In this document: one piece after another, positions 11,097 through 24,400 of the stretch
Position numbering within the stretch: the first letter of the stretch is position 1
How the letters are laid out: every line of letters begins with the position of its first letter
DNA from: Hyaloperonospora brassicae
Lineage: Eukaryota; Oomycota; Peronosporomycetes; Peronosporales; Peronosporaceae
Assembly: GCA_947650285.1 (NCBI GenBank)
Contig: CANTFL010001475.1
Coordinates: 372,001-436,000, forward strand
Direction of reading: 5' to 3'
DNA length: 64,000 nucleotides
Made by a program: the position numbers and the translations under genes
The notes under the pieces: model-generated
Seen by the model: only the letters and a program-made list of their open reading frames with translations
Told to the model about the DNA's origin: nothing
Database searches by the model: none

Positions 11097-14000
11097 TTGA
11101 TATGTAATTAGATATAAGACGTTTTATGAATTTAATTCGATTTTCCGTCAGATTCAATCACTAATTCAGATCGTGTTAATGTATATTATCGATACAATAA
11201 TTAAAAGGGCCTGTTTTAGTTGCCGCTTTAGCCTTTATATGACACTTATTCAAAAGAGATCAGATGTTCATATCTCACTATATGCAATGTGAGGCATTTA
11301 TGAGAAGTTGCTACTGTGAAGTGTCGCGTCTCATACACATATAATATGGTGCTCGTGCGATCTGGACACTTGTTTAATTTTTCTTGCTTTTGCGTCTGGT
11401 CAGATATCACGTTAAGTTGCGTGTAGGGATTGGATTATAGTATCGCGACATACGTAATTTTGAAAAATTGGTTTCAGGTTCCAACAAGTAATGAAGAAGT
11501 ATTACAAGAGAACAGATTGTAAAGTAAGGACAAGAATAACACTAAATTTACATCTTCTGTCAAATCACCACGTCTTGAAGTACTTGTTGTCCATAAGACC
11601 CAGACTCAATCCGACCTTCAAAATGACTGGGCCCAAATTGAAACGATGCGACTATTAGACAAACGGACTGCTATAAAGCAACGACAGTTTAATTGCAACG
11701 ACTTTTTATGACCAAGGTGACTGTTAATTGCGTTTACTTGAAAATTGTAGGAAAACGTACTAATATGGGGTGGTAAGGAAATATCATATTATTTCACTCT
11801 CAGTTCCATATCTACCCTTTTGGGCGCACTGTCAGCTAAAGGCCGAGTCTGAACCTGTAAATATATATATGCCAGCCTCGATTTCAAAACTGTAGTGGAT
11901 TCAAATTTTCATTTAGTTTGAAAGGCATATTTTCACCATCATATGCGGAGCTCATTGATAATGTTACTTGAGATGATGGCGCAACAGCAAAAGATATCAA
12001 CGAATGTGAAAGAGGCAAAAATTCTAAATAACTCACAATATAGACGCGATGAAGCCACCACACTACCGAGGATAGTTGAAGCCAGTGCCTGCGCTTTTCA
12101 AAAATCAAGTGCATCAATAGCTTATAGTGAGGCACGTAGATTGACAGAAAGCGACAATGGCACCAACAATTTTACGACCCTTAAAAATCATATCAAAAAG
12201 AATGACTCTGATTGGGTCCCCCCAGTCATGAGGCGCAATAATGACTGTAAAAAGGCTGCTTGTTGAAAAGCAATAGTTTTAACTATCAGACGTTGATGTC
12301 CGGATCCACGACTAGCACCTGTATATTAAATTACTTTGATTGTTCCCCCCGGGCAAACCCTTTGCTGCTTTTTCGAGATAATTAAATTTGACCTTAATCG
12401 ACGTTGGCTCCATATGTTACTGTACGCGGGATTTACGAAACACACGCCAAAGTAGATCATTTTAGCGCATCACCAAAACAGGTAAAGAATGTTTAAGTCG
12501 TACGTAACATGTTTTTAACTTTGAGCAGTCTCATATTGAGGTTATAAGTCCAAAGCGAATGTAGCAGAATTATTGTCTATTTATGGTCCCTCGGCATCGA
12601 GTTGCAATTTTTTCGACCCTAATTGAGCAAATTTATCAGCGTGAAAATGATATGCATCAGGAGCAATGTCAACTTTATTTCTTATTCTATTGTATGCAGC
12701 TAGTAAATCGACTCGAGAAATGCCCAACAATATCAGAAAGACGGAAAATCACGCGCTCGAAACCACGAGGTCAATTGAATACAGAATCACATAAGCATTC
12801 GAAGATGTTAATGATACTATTGTGTTTGATCGTATAACGAACAACGCGGTTCAAGTAAATGAGGCAATTCAGACACCGTCGTTTTCGCGTAAGCACAATA
12901 TTTAGACTAGCATACTCAAAGCGATAAAAATGAATAGTGGCGAAAAAATAAATTTATACAACTTATCAAGCAAATAATCTTGTCAGAACGTATCACGGAC
13001 AATTAGATGGTCCGGAGAACCTCATATTCGTTTATTGAGGCTGTCGAAAGTCGATGTTGCGTTTGTATCGAACGAAGTCGACTTTAAAACGACAATTTTC
13101 ACATCAAACTTGCTATATACTGGTCAGGACGTGAGCTTGGAAATCTCGTGATATCTGAAGTACGTTTCGCATATGGACAATCTATAAGGGCAAACTTTGC
13201 TACATTCAAATCATTCCAACGCCGAAATATCCATATATAATGTACTGGTACAGATAGTATAAATATTCAAAGTATCGTTGGTGATTTAATAGTCGGATCG
13301 ATGCATTAGCGTCCTTCAGTCATCGAACATTTACGCACCACAAAAACGCGCGAAAACAAGCATAGAGGGACTAATTTTTTAAAATACCTCTGCCTAACTA
13401 ATCAAACCTCCGAGTTGGATTCGTTTTGGTATATTATAGTACTATGACGTCTCTTAGAAAATAATCTTGTAGTATTTCTACCAGCACGTGCTGAGCAAAT
13501 TGCAGTATAGACTAAATCCTATATTATGTTTTTAGGAAGAACTTAATTCCGTCTATTTATGTCTCAGCACGAATTATTTCAGACGTTCGTTGCATACGAG
13601 TTAAAATTGGGTGAAATTATGGCATGACTCCATTTGTGTCCAAGATTTACATACATCGTACCAAAAATGTACAACGGTACATGGGCACGCTTCAACACTG
13701 TCTTATGAATGAACTTTTGCTGAAGCTAGTTCGATCAGTCATTGATTTTAGCAACGTATTCTTTCTGATCAAGATTCTATAGATATTGCTTTATTTTGAA
13801 GAAGAGCTGAATCGTGGAATATTTAGATGCGCTGATACAATATGCATATTTCTCCACGAATTTAATAATATAAGTCTGTCAACAAAATACTTTTCACAAA
13901 TATTCATCCGAACGCAAAAGGAAATAGACCGGATGTGCGTAGATTCAATTGGCTTATTCGGTATTCTAGAAGTATTGTCGATACTTGTGTTGAAACTGTT

Positions 14001-14098
14001 ATCACTTATTATTATAGAAAAATTTGCCTTGATGACAGTTTTTGTTATAATGTTTGTGTGTTGACGATTGAGGTACTAATTATAGGTACCAAGAAAAC
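11097..14098. other. AT-rich sequence without recognised genes
   Basis: Three kilobases with dense stops. A 107-codon plus-strand frame at 11943-12266 and a hydrophobic 92-codon frame at 13786-14064 have no recognisable domain, and their composition is that of the AT-rich surroundings. No LTR, TIR or tandem array was seen. Confidence 0.4.
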
Positions 14099-14380
14099 TG
14101 TAATTCTGATTAAGACGGTCCCACATTGTTACGGTAAGTATTTATTGATGATTAGACGCATGAAATGACTCAATGACCGACATGATTTGTGATAACTGAT
14201 TATATGTGCGGACAACTTATACATCAGTGCAAGGATCAATCAGGTCGATGAATGACCCATAGAACTAATTCACTTCCAGCTATTTCTTCTCTTCCACAAG
14301 CTGTCTTCACTCCGCATTGTATACTTCTTTCGTGTTGTTCAAACTTCGTTGTCTCGCACAGCGCTCGCTACCTTACAATA
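14099..14380 (+). repeat. 5' LTR of degenerate copia element
   Basis: Aligns with 21163-21445 over about 280 bp. Starts TGTAATTCTG; the gag ATG follows at 14386, so the exact LTR end and primer-binding site are unclear. Confidence 0.65.
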
Positions 14381-14385
14381 GTTTA

Positions 14386-15070
14386 TGAATCCAAGCGCGA
14401 TGTCCTCTGCTCAAGATTCTGCCACCAAGATCTGTATCGACAAAGTCGATGACGACAACTACGCGGCATAAAACCGCTGCCTGTGTGGCGTGTTCCTAGT
14501 AATTCGACGTGGCGCGTGGTCATTGAGAGACCACCCTCACGTTCGTCGATTCTTGCGCTATAAAATAAAATTCTAGGGGAGCAACTACACATGAGCTCAT
14601 ATATCAACACGTGGTAGATAAATGCGACGAAGCATGGACTGCTTCAAAGAAGTTGAAGACTCGTTACGACGGATCGCAAAAGGCCGTCTAAATCTTCCTA
14701 AAGCGATAGCTGTCCAGCATGGAGATGGCGGAGGGCGGCGGTGTTATGTGTCAATGCAAATATAGTTCTCAACCTTTTGACAGAGGTGCAACTCATCACA
14801 TCTGATACAACACCCTTAAGTTTATAGTTCTGGATGAAAGTAATGAAGGCGAAGTGCTGGTCACAGACAAGAACACGGCTGGAAACAACGGAGTAGTGGC
14901 TATAGTCAAAAAGATAGTCCTGTCCAAAGGCGAAGAGCGAGAAGTTTGGATCAGGAACGCGCTTTACGTCTCAATGATGAACACACTTCTTATAGATATT
15001 TCAGATCAACCAAATCGGTAAGGTTCAGGTGGTGTTTGATGGTAATGAGATGAAGATATCGCGCTAATAT
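14386..15070 (+). pseudogene. copia gag and protease remnants
   Basis: After the 5' LTR an ATG opens a frame with SSAQDSATKICIDKVDDDNYA, the usual copia gag beginning, which stops at 14468. Further on WTASKKLKTRYDG (about 14635) resembles the gag helix region. Around 14830-15060 a protease-like stretch is readable: VTDKNTAG, REVWIRNALYVSMMNTLL and GKVQVVFDG, matching copia blocks such as NVLYVP.M..NLLS. Frames are broken by several stops. Confidence 0.6.
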
Positions 15071-16309
15071 GCAAAGCTATCGTTGAAATTGGTGAATTCA
15101 ATGACTGACTTAATTGGCTTCGCACATCCAAGCGATCCTTGGATGCTTTATCGCGACCGAGACTCGAAGCCTTAATGCGCAAATGGACCACACACCATTT
15201 GATTTTTAGTGCAGGATGATATCCAAGGACATGATCAAGGTTATCAAGATTTAATCGAGGCCCGATGGATCAAGCGTGTGTAGCGGATGTCGAATAGAAA
15301 AGACGGAGCAGCGATTATACGCAAGTAACCCAAACAAGCGTCAATATGATCCGTTTGAGCTTTTACACACGTAAACCTTGGCCGGAAGAAAGTTGACTCG
15401 CTGGGTGCAAGCTAAGAGTTGCTCTTGATTGTTTATAAAGGTAGCGATTGATGAAAAGTTTCAGTCTACGCGCCAAATCTGACAGCGATGAGTGCTTAAA
15501 AAGATACATCTCTGGGGTGCATACGCACTTTGAATACACGGTCAAATTTATTCGACACGGCGATGCACGCGAATTACTGACGAATTTGCATAAGAAATTA
15601 TACGAAGTCTAGGAAATTTAGTAGCAGGTCACCGTTCTGTATGCGCATTAGACCAACATTATAGCGGACCAAAGTATTTGAACCATCGTGACGATCGACC
15701 TCAGCATGTTTCACCACGCAAATCTGGACAAGTATTTTTGAGCTGAAGCAGGAATGACGGCAATCCAAACCAAGAAATGCCTGCCAATACCTTAGTGCCA
15801 ACAAAATATACATTCCAAATCGTCAACGGATTTCGGCGAAGTGTGAATCACAGGCAAGTGTTCGGCTGCCGGCAAAAAATCCTGCTCTTCATATAGCCGG
15901 ACTCGAAGAAGAAAGTGCACTGGGGACTTCGAGTCGCTCCATGAAAACTGAAAATCGAGTTTTTAAACTAATATTGATTAAAAGATAATATACAGCGAGG
16001 AAGGTGATATTGAAATATCACATCAAGCCTTTTGGCGAGCGAGTGCCAACGCAGTTGAAATACTAACTTATCTAAGCCGACAACATTCAAAGATGCTGTT
16101 AATGGGCCAGATAATTATATTGGCGTTTAGCAATTTGCGCAGAATTGGACTTGATAAAAAAAATCGCGGCGTCTTTCGAGCGACAAAAGTGCCATCTGAT
16201 CAGAACACCATTATAACCAAGTGTTTTTTCAAGATATAGCGCAATGATAATGGGTAGATCGAGAAGTAAAAGGATCAATTTGCAGAAAAAGGATTCTAGC
16301 AGAAGTAGA

Positions 16310-16920
16310 GCACCAACCACACGGAGAAGTTCTCCCCAGTGGTCAAGTACGTGAAGTTGCGTGTTTCGACCGCGATCACAACGTTATATGACTGGTCAAT
16401 AGCTCAACTGAACGTGGTGATATCTTTACTGTACGGCGAGATGAGCTAACTAGTGTTCTGCACGATCTCAATAGGTGTGGACTTCGGTGAAGTCTCCGAC
16501 TGCTTCGAATTCGTGAAGGCGGTCTACGAACTGGAGCAAGTATCACGGCTATTATAATCGACCTTTTATGCGTATGTAATCTTCATTGGAATTTAATCAT
16601 CCGATTTCAATCCATGTCTTTATCTTAGAATTATAAGTGGGGATGGCGTGCATTTTCTAATATACGTCGATAATGTGTTAATGACTGAAATTTCGACCGA
16701 GATGATTGCGCTCACCAATAGTCATTTCAAAAAGCTTTTCGAGATGACTGACAGCGGCAAACTAGCGTTGTTTTACAAATCGCTACGGTCTAAAATATTT
16801 GGTGAAAAGATCTGCAACATTGTCTTCGGTGGCGTCATACTTGATCGTGAAAACCTTCATTTCGACCATTCCGGCAATCTCGTTACTCTCGTTAAGTATC
16901 GAAACGCTCTGTCGTAGTTG
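16310..16920 (+). pseudogene. copia reverse transcriptase, N-terminal half
   Basis: Readable blocks: TEKFSPVVKYVKLRVSTAI (compare ETFSPVVKYTTLR), then FVKAVYELEQVSRLL (compare LKALYGLKQAPRAW), then FLIYVDNVLMTEIS, where the catalytic YVDD box has become YVDN, then FEMTDSGKLALF. The order and spacing are those of copia RT. Stops lie between blocks. The match ends near 16920, where the foreign insertion begins. Confidence 0.7.
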
Positions 16921-17699
16921 CCGATACTGGGGAAAGTTTTCAGCGTGATTAAATTGTCTATTCGCAGTTCACCTGGTGATATTTAAACGATAAGCTTCGC
17001 AATTGGCTTGCGAGCCCACATCGATTGCTCGAAGCACATGCTAGCGGCAATGAGCTTTGACTTGCATGTATAATCTGTTACTGCCTTTCGTGTATTTCTC
17101 ATATACCAAAACTACATTTATTTACTTGAGCGACACAACCGCCCCCAAAATGTGAGGTATCCGGACAATTTTCTTGGTTAGCACCGTTGTAGGAAAAATT
17201 CTTTAATTTATCGCTCGGCATAGCTTTATCTCGACGATAGCACAAGCCGAACGTTCTTTTTTCGTTGAAATTGCAAGTGAATCGCTTCGCTATTATGTCT
17301 CCTCAGTATACGCGTATGTTTGCCTACCAAGACTTCGCACTGCATTGACGATATAAGGTCGAGTACGCGTCATCGGATATTGTAGCTCACTAAAAAAACT
17401 CCATATTTGGTAGGTTAGCGTCAATAACCTTGCTGACTTCCGGCTCCTTCGTCGTTTTTTGTGTCGCTTTGGTCGTGTATGACCGTACTGACTTGGCCTG
17501 CTTCATTTTAATGTTATTCAGCATGCGATCCATGTATCTGTCTGAGACAGACATAACATTACCCAGGCTCGTACTTTACCTACATATTGAAAAGGTCCGA
17601 TCCGCGTCCTAGGTCTTATAGAACAATGCATGCACGCAATTTGTTAACGGCGACATCAACGCTGGTCAAAGTCTTTATATTTATCCATCAACATAGATA

Positions 17700-18250
17700 G
17701 TAACAAGAACAATCGGCCCTACAACAGATGTCGAGTTGGACCCACGTCAAATGCGCGTCGTTGGAACACCTATTCCATCAATCAAGCGTGAAAAGTCTGA
17801 TACCAGAGCCTTGCCACCTACTTACATACCGAACAAATATTTCTTCAACAGACACGTTCAGTGCCGTCAACGAAGTAATAAATTTCGCTTCGTACAGATG
17901 GTCAAACCAATCAACCAACTATTGATAAACGCAATTCAACGTTGATGTAACTTGTCTTAAGCGCTGAGAACATCGCACATAGCGGCATCATAAGTAGCGT
18001 TAGCATCCGCTTGCTGTTTGAAACGGTGAAAGCTATAATAGCCTTGTAGCGCAAGATCTTGCCATTCTCATCCAAATTTGATACGAAGAACCTATCGCGA
18101 AAGATAGGACTTTTGCTGGTCTTGACATTATGCTTTCTAATCAACCCAAGAGATTCCATGTGACATTTTGCAAGAGATGATCATATTCTTCTCGAATTGC
18201 CTCCTTCCACTTTTGCCTCTGGGGTGAGCTTAAAGTTTCACCTACTGTGG
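17700..18250 (-). pseudogene. inverted copia RT fragment nested in the element
   Basis: On the minus strand, 18230 to 18050 reads QKWKEAIREEYDHLLQNVTW followed by LDENGKILRYKA, the first RT block of copia elements (W..AI..E...L..N.TW ... DE.G.I.RYKARLV). A frameshift follows, after which FKQQADANATYDA continues the alignment to about 17970. It is opposite in orientation to the host copia element and comes from a different copy. Confidence 0.65.
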
Positions 18251-18969
18251 TTCAAGTTTGTTCACTCGTATATTCTTCCATCAACTGAAAACCTTTCAGC
18301 CTGATATTTAATTGTGTGCAAAGCGTTGTCGTTCTTAAATATTTATGTGAAGCGTTTCTTGCATTCGATGGTTGTTGAGATGTAGGCCGATTAGTGCTTG
18401 CACTGGTTCGAGCTGACGCATTGATACTTTGCTTTTTACTGATCTTTCCAATTCAGTTCCCGCTATTTCTTGTACCGTCGCCCGCGAGTTGTGCGATTGT
18501 TCTTCTTCTTCATCCACTTCCGGCTAGGCACTACTCGACGTTTTTGCTACCCCTGTATCAATAATGCCATTGTTAGCCGCTCGTTCCCTGCGTCCTGTAG
18601 CAACTTACCTAGAAAAATCTGCTGTCACTGTTTGTGCTGGGCAACTACTCACACCTTCGTTTGCCACATCTTCCACTGGCAGAGGTGCAAACGGAATTTT
18701 CTTATCAATTACGATCTCCCTTTGATCAATGCAGACAAGTATTGCTTGCTCACAATTATAATCCTAAAAATTAACATCGCTATATTCCATGAAAATCGGC
18801 GGTCCTTAGATTTAGCAATTTAATATAAGTCGTAACCAGGACGTATACAAAAATCAAGCCTGGATCTGACTTAAGAGTTAGTTTCGTGCGATGTAGGTAG
18901 TTTCCGATGTGGTATTACCTACTTTCGACTTAGTCATAGAAGTGGTTGACCCGCCGAGAGAGTACGGAG

Positions 18970-19137
18970 AACATTAAAGTCGACGATATAAGACTCGACA
19001 AGACAAAACTCGACTAGAGAAGACTCGACGAGAGAAGACTAGACGAGCCAAGACTCGACATGAAAAAATTCGACCAGGTAATACTTGACGATCCAAGACT
19101 AGACGAGGTTAGACTCGACGAGCCCATACTCGATCAG
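18970..19137 (+). repeat. 15-bp tandem repeat array
   Basis: About eleven imperfect copies of a ~15-bp unit close to AGACTCGACGAGAGA (variants replace the last bases with CCA, GTT or CCC). The array is bounded by non-repetitive AT-rich sequence and lies inside the DNA inserted into the copia element. Confidence 0.8.
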
Positions 19138-19433
19138 AGAGTAAGATGATTTTTTGTTCATCCTACTAGGTAGTAGTATAGGACGACGGAAGTATTACAC
19201 GCGAAATACGGAAGGGGCGGGGGTTGCAAATAGGAATATAAAAAGAGAAAATTAATACAGAGAAATTTTTTTTCGAGTTCAATAAAAGTGTACACTTTAG
19301 TTAAGATCCTGCATGGGCATGATTATGCCTGCTGTCGAGCCTCGAGGAGAATAGCCTGTAGAAGTTCCAATTGAAAGCGCCAAGAGTTAAGTCGTCCCGG
19401 GGTGAGCATTACTTGCTTTCAGCTAAAGGTAAG

Positions 19434-19582
19434 TCTCGTCGCACGGCGAGCCGATACCCAGTTGACGGCACCGCCTTAATTCTCGTTGCATGGCAAGTTA
19501 ATGACCCAGTAGACGGCACCGCTTTATGTCTCGTCGCATGGTGATCCGATGACTTAATAGACGGCACTGTCCGAAGACTCGT
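19434..19582 (+). repeat. three ~48-bp tandem repeats
   Basis: Three units each starting CTCGT(C/T)GCA(C/T)GG and containing GACGGCAC. Units begin at about 19434, 19483 and 19531. On the minus strand they give a short repetitive Ser/Thr-rich peptide, which is not evidence of a gene. Confidence 0.75.
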
Positions 19583-20204
19583 CAAGCGACTATCGGGTGG
19601 GTCTTCAAGCAAAGACACCTCAATCTTTCAGTCGGGCGTATACAGCGCCCGGTGACCTATGAAAGCGTGTAAAGGCCGACGACTACCCATTGTTGCGAAG
19701 CCCAGGATTAGAGGAATGGAAACTGCTAAGCTCAGGCAGTCTTCTGGAAAGAAGTGTGAGTGGTTGGAGGTATACAGCTGGACGAGAGCCAAAACTGAAT
19801 CCGAAGGAGCGAACAGCGAAGAGTATTGATCCGACGTACTAGCATAACTGCGTCGACTAGCTCGACGATTGTTGTGTTGTTACGTTGAGGCTGTATTGCC
19901 ACAGATTTGGCTAGCTACTATACCACATTCGTACTTCGTTTCTCTTTTGTCGAATGCTCGAACCCAGCAGGTCCGCAAAACTTGAGTTGACTGACATTAA
20001 GTTTAACTCCAAGCAGCTTTTCTGATGATGTTTAGTACTTAGTGCTCGTTTTGCAGTCATGTTTTCGATGTCGACAATTTAGCGAAGCACTTTTGGCCAT
20101 AATTTCTTTTAATGATACGCATTATGCATCGCCGCATGCAACTTGTCATCAATTCGCCATTAAGTTTCTCAACTAGTACACTCTCTTCTGGCAAATAGGT
20201 ATGC

Positions 20205-21169
20205 GAGGGTATAAACCGGATGCTCTTGGATGCAAATTATGGTTCAAGCTCAGCATTTCGTGTTGGGTATCGATATGGTGAACAAGATCGACGGCGGTAT
20301 TACGACGTGCCATCGACGATACGTGGACGATGTTCTTATACGTTTTGGCATGAGGGGTTGCAAAGAAGTCATCATCCCAACGTGCATAAGTACTTGACTC
20401 ACATTGAGCAACGCAGTATTCAAAAATAAAGCCGATTTTTGTGAAGCAGTGGGTGCTTCGATGCACTTGTGACCACGACGCGACCGGACATGAAAATTTG
20501 CTTTGTGTACGTTTCGCGCTTCATGCAGAACCTTGAGTCGAGTATTTTATAGGGATCATTCGTATTCTTAGATACTTACACTAAACGTGTCGCATACGAT
20601 TGGCTTGAAACCGTCAAAAAGATAAAATGTGTGTCAACTCGGATGCAGACTGGGCCGGTGATCATGCAGACTACAAGTCTACTCTAAGGATATGCGTTCA
20701 TACTTATGGTTACTCCGATAAGCTAGGGAAGCAAGATGCATTAAGGCGTGTCGCTGATTAAAATTGAAGCCCAGCACAGTGCACTAAGTTTGGCGATTTA
20801 AGGAGGCAAATCGATTGTTGTACAAAATTTTGGATGCCGCAGCGGACAATTCTAGACCAAAAAACTATAACCATGGAGGACAACCAATCTTGCATCAGGA
20901 TGACGAAGGATCTTGTAAAACGTGGTAGATCCACTTACATTGACATCAAGTACCATCACATACGTGATGATGTCAAGAATGGTAATGTCAAGTTGAAGTA
21001 CTGTGAAACTGAGATGATGTTCTTGAACATCATCAGCAAGGGAACTATCGGGACCGCGAAACAAGGACTTGAAGGCAGCGCTCGGTATACACACAAGCTT
21101 GCTTCGGGGGGAAGCGTATTGTTGGTTGACGGTTTAGGTACTGTTATTAACTATCAGGGAAAATGTTAA
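20205..21169 (+). pseudogene. copia RT C-terminus and RNase H remnant
   Basis: RT resumes with YVDDVLIRFGMRGCKEVIIP (about 20311-20370), then the spacer to LVTTTRPDMKICFVYVSRFM (about 20463-20525), then NSDADWAGDHADYKST (about 20638-20685), the RNase H core block. The last part, 20834-21169, is an open 111-codon frame with MEDNQSCIRMTKD and YIDIKYHHIRDDVKNGNVKL, the standard copia C-terminus before the polypurine tract and LTR. Stops separate the earlier blocks. Confidence 0.75.
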
Positions 21170-21445
21170 CCTTTTCAATCTTATCCCACGTTTTTTCGGT
21201 AAGTATTTATCGATGAATAGACGAATATAATGATTCGATGACCGACATTATTTATGATATATATGTGGACAATTAATACATCAGTACAAGGATCAATTAG
21301 GTAGATTAACCTGCAACATGATATACTCACTTTTAAATATTTATTCTCCGCCACAAGTTGTCAAAACCCCGCAGTGCAGACTCTGTTCGTGATCTTTTAA
21401 AATTTTATGTATCGCCAAGTGCTCGCTGTCTTATAGCAAAATATA
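21163..21445 (+). repeat. 3' LTR of degenerate copia element
   Basis: Starts TGTTAACCTTTTC right after the RNase H remnant and matches the 5' LTR with many substitutions. The 3' border is approximate because divergence increases near the end. Confidence 0.65.
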
Positions 21446-24400
21446 AAACGAAAGTGAAACTGACCAAGCATCTTGTTAAAGCGTACAACATATTGAGTCG
21501 AGGTTATATGTGTGCGCACACAAAGGCAAAAGCTCTTTGAAATAACAAATGTCGAAGTTAAGGCCATATATTCTCTAGGATCGGACCTATTGTTAACGAG
21601 CTACAATAAACAGCGATTATTATATATACGGTTCCATGCAAAAACAATTATATTATATGAATTTCGGTCGCAGCCGATAACGTTTGACGCTTTCACTGTA
21701 AATTCGCGAAGACCGCGTTTTCTCATACACGCAAATAGAGTAGAATTTTATAATAGGATGTAGGCCATTCATACAAGACATGACGGATAGGAAGATCGCG
21801 TTCCAGCAATTACCCGTGCCACATCTGTCAATTTAATATAACGCTATTTCCCAGTCGTCAAAGATGCGTCAAGGGATGCATGGGCGGCTTCTATGCCAGA
21901 GCAACACTGATTAAGAGTACCCTCTTTTCTTCTAGTCATAGTACTTGGGCAAAACGAAGTACAGTAACCTGTGTAGGATCAAGATTAATACGATCAAGAC
22001 CTGTAACGAAAATAACAACATTATATTATGGACGATTGTTCAATTATTACACGAAAAATAGCAATTGCCTTATTATCCTACATGATTAAAAGCTACACCA
22101 ATCTTAAAAGCGCACTGACATTTCTTATCGTGGTCCGAGATTACGTTGCATCGCGTCAAGCGCACGACGGATCATATCACCGGTATAACATCCTGGCCAA
22201 ATGTCGATTCTCATTGCGCCTTGACCTTCTATACACACTAACCTTAAGGTCTCAACTATTTCGCAACGTGCACTACCCGAGATGATACATCTTGATCGTC
22301 ACGGTCTTCAAACGGACACCTTATGTTCTTCATCGCACCTGGGCCATGGTCTACTTCTCGATGTGCATGACTTTTCGGGGATGGTATGATGCACCATGCA
22401 TAAGATGTACAAGTACAGTAATTTCATAGAGTTGATTAAGTATAGAACACCGATTTTGATAATTTAAGTATATATCTTGTACATAGTAAGGATGTATTAT
22501 AAACATCTACACAAAAGAATTGTTTATCAAAATGCGCGCTGGACATGGGTCACGACAAGTACTGATGTAGTATGAGATACGATGTGTCACGACAAACTGT
22601 TCATTGCAAGAATGTGCGATCCTGCAGACAACCGACTTACCAATCATATTTGAGAGGACAATTAAATAGGTAAATAAGCAACACATCTAGGATCTTTTCT
22701 CACCCAGCTTGTGGGAATCAATCGTCTTACTGTCCAAGATTGTAGAAATTAGGTACGGAAGTAGTAGCAGCCTGTGGAACATGCGTGCGATGAAGAGCAC
22801 GATAGAGAACAAAAACAAGCTTATGTCCTCTACCAAAACCGGATGAGTGTTGACAATCTTCCTACAATGTCTATATAACAGAACCGCTTAAACAAGACGG
22901 TTCAAAGCCTTCATGGTTGTTGCTGACGAGCTGTCGCAGCAAACAAGGTATGATGCTACGCACACATGTCGATGAACCGCAAGTAGCAATAGTCTTTTCA
23001 TGTTGTTGTGTGCCATCACATTGTACTAAAATTTAGTGAATAATGTCACTGAGTTACGATTTGCGCAAAAATTATAAAGTTGCTTATGGATGCAGTGTGT
23101 ATAAAAATAATAATGCCGACAGTGTACCACGAGCAATCAAAAGACCAAATTGAGCAGCAAAATTGAGATTTGGACGACTCAATGCGCTACACGGTACATT
23201 GTTAGTAAGACGGATCGTCGATTCATCAAGGCAATATATAGTTTGCGCACGCTACGCTAGTAAGCAAGTCTACACAGGTGTTACTTTTCGAGATAGACAC
23301 AGGCGATTGGTCACCATTGCATATGCAAGCGGATTCGTAGGAGCAGTAAAAAAGCTATTATTAGCCGAGATCGAGAAGAAAATTGCGCAAAGAGACAGAA
23401 GATCATTAATCTCGCACGAATTAAACTAAAACAAGTGCAAATATAAAAATAAGTCATACTACAGGAAGTATAGCAATATTAGTGTCAAAGGTGAAGAAAT
23501 GATCATTTTTAACGCCAAATACCTCAAGCTGTGTTATTTATGTAATAGACTCAATTATCTGTACGTGAAGAGTATGGACCTTCAAAACTTTAGTCAATAA
23601 TGAACAACAACGTAATTGAAGTCGCTCTACTTCAGTATTTTAGAAAAATACACCCGAACTTTGACATTAACTGGTGACTCCATTCATTTCCAAATTCATC
23701 AATTTACAACTGCCGGCGATAAGTTAGGACATTAATTAGCTGATTGAACGACAGACATTAAGCTATACATCGTCAAAGCGCTTGATGAAGAGACCGTGCA
23801 ATTATATTTTAACTGAATAAATCTCGATGCGGTATGGACCACCAGAGTAATAGAGCCCTTTGTTTTAATAACAACTTCAGACACACGTCGTATTGGCAAG
23901 TTTTGTTACAAGACTGGAAGACCATCGGCGCAACATCCTCATTCGTGGAATGTAGGCTCTTATTTGACGTTTTTCACGACCAGTATCATTGCAATCTACC
24001 GCTTCTAAAATCGGATTTGAATACGAAAGCCTAGATTAGCAAAGATTGTAAACTTAGGATCTTAAAGAAACCAAATTTTTAGTTCTCGTCAAGCCTTAAA
24101 CTACGAGTATTGTATGAAGTGCAATACCATGCGGTCGTAATTTTTATTACATCAAACTAATAAATGGTAGCGTATTCTACAGATACTTTTAATTGAGCAA
24201 ACTATACGCTAGACAATTATTTTGTAAGGGATCCATAATAATGAAAAAAAATTATACTAAATATGAAAGAGCCATCAGGGCGTTTTACATCGAATGTTAC
24301 GTGATTGCAGACTCTATCGTACCTTTTTCATAGAGGCCCCGTCATATCTTAGATCTACAAGTGTTCTGGACTACAGTCATATCATGATTGTACAAGTGTG

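Larger units (their letters stand above)
14099..21445 (+). mobile_element. degenerate Ty1/copia element with nested insertions
   Basis: Two diverged direct repeats (LTRs) at 14099-14380 and 21163-21445 flank copia coding remnants in the right order: gag, protease, RT, RNase H. The shared LTR core includes GGTAAGTATTTAT, ATGACCGACAT and CATCAGT.CAAGGATCAAT; both begin TGT.AA. The internal 6.8 kb is about 2-3 kb longer than a normal copia interior. The RT is interrupted between about 16920 and 20240 by foreign DNA that includes an inverted copia RT piece and two tandem arrays. Coding frames are full of stops, so this is an old copy. Confidence 0.75.

Noticed and set aside
13786..14168. Hydrophobic open frame, possible membrane protein
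   Set aside because: Ile/Leu/Phe-rich only because the DNA is AT-rich; no conserved motif and it abuts a decayed LTR.
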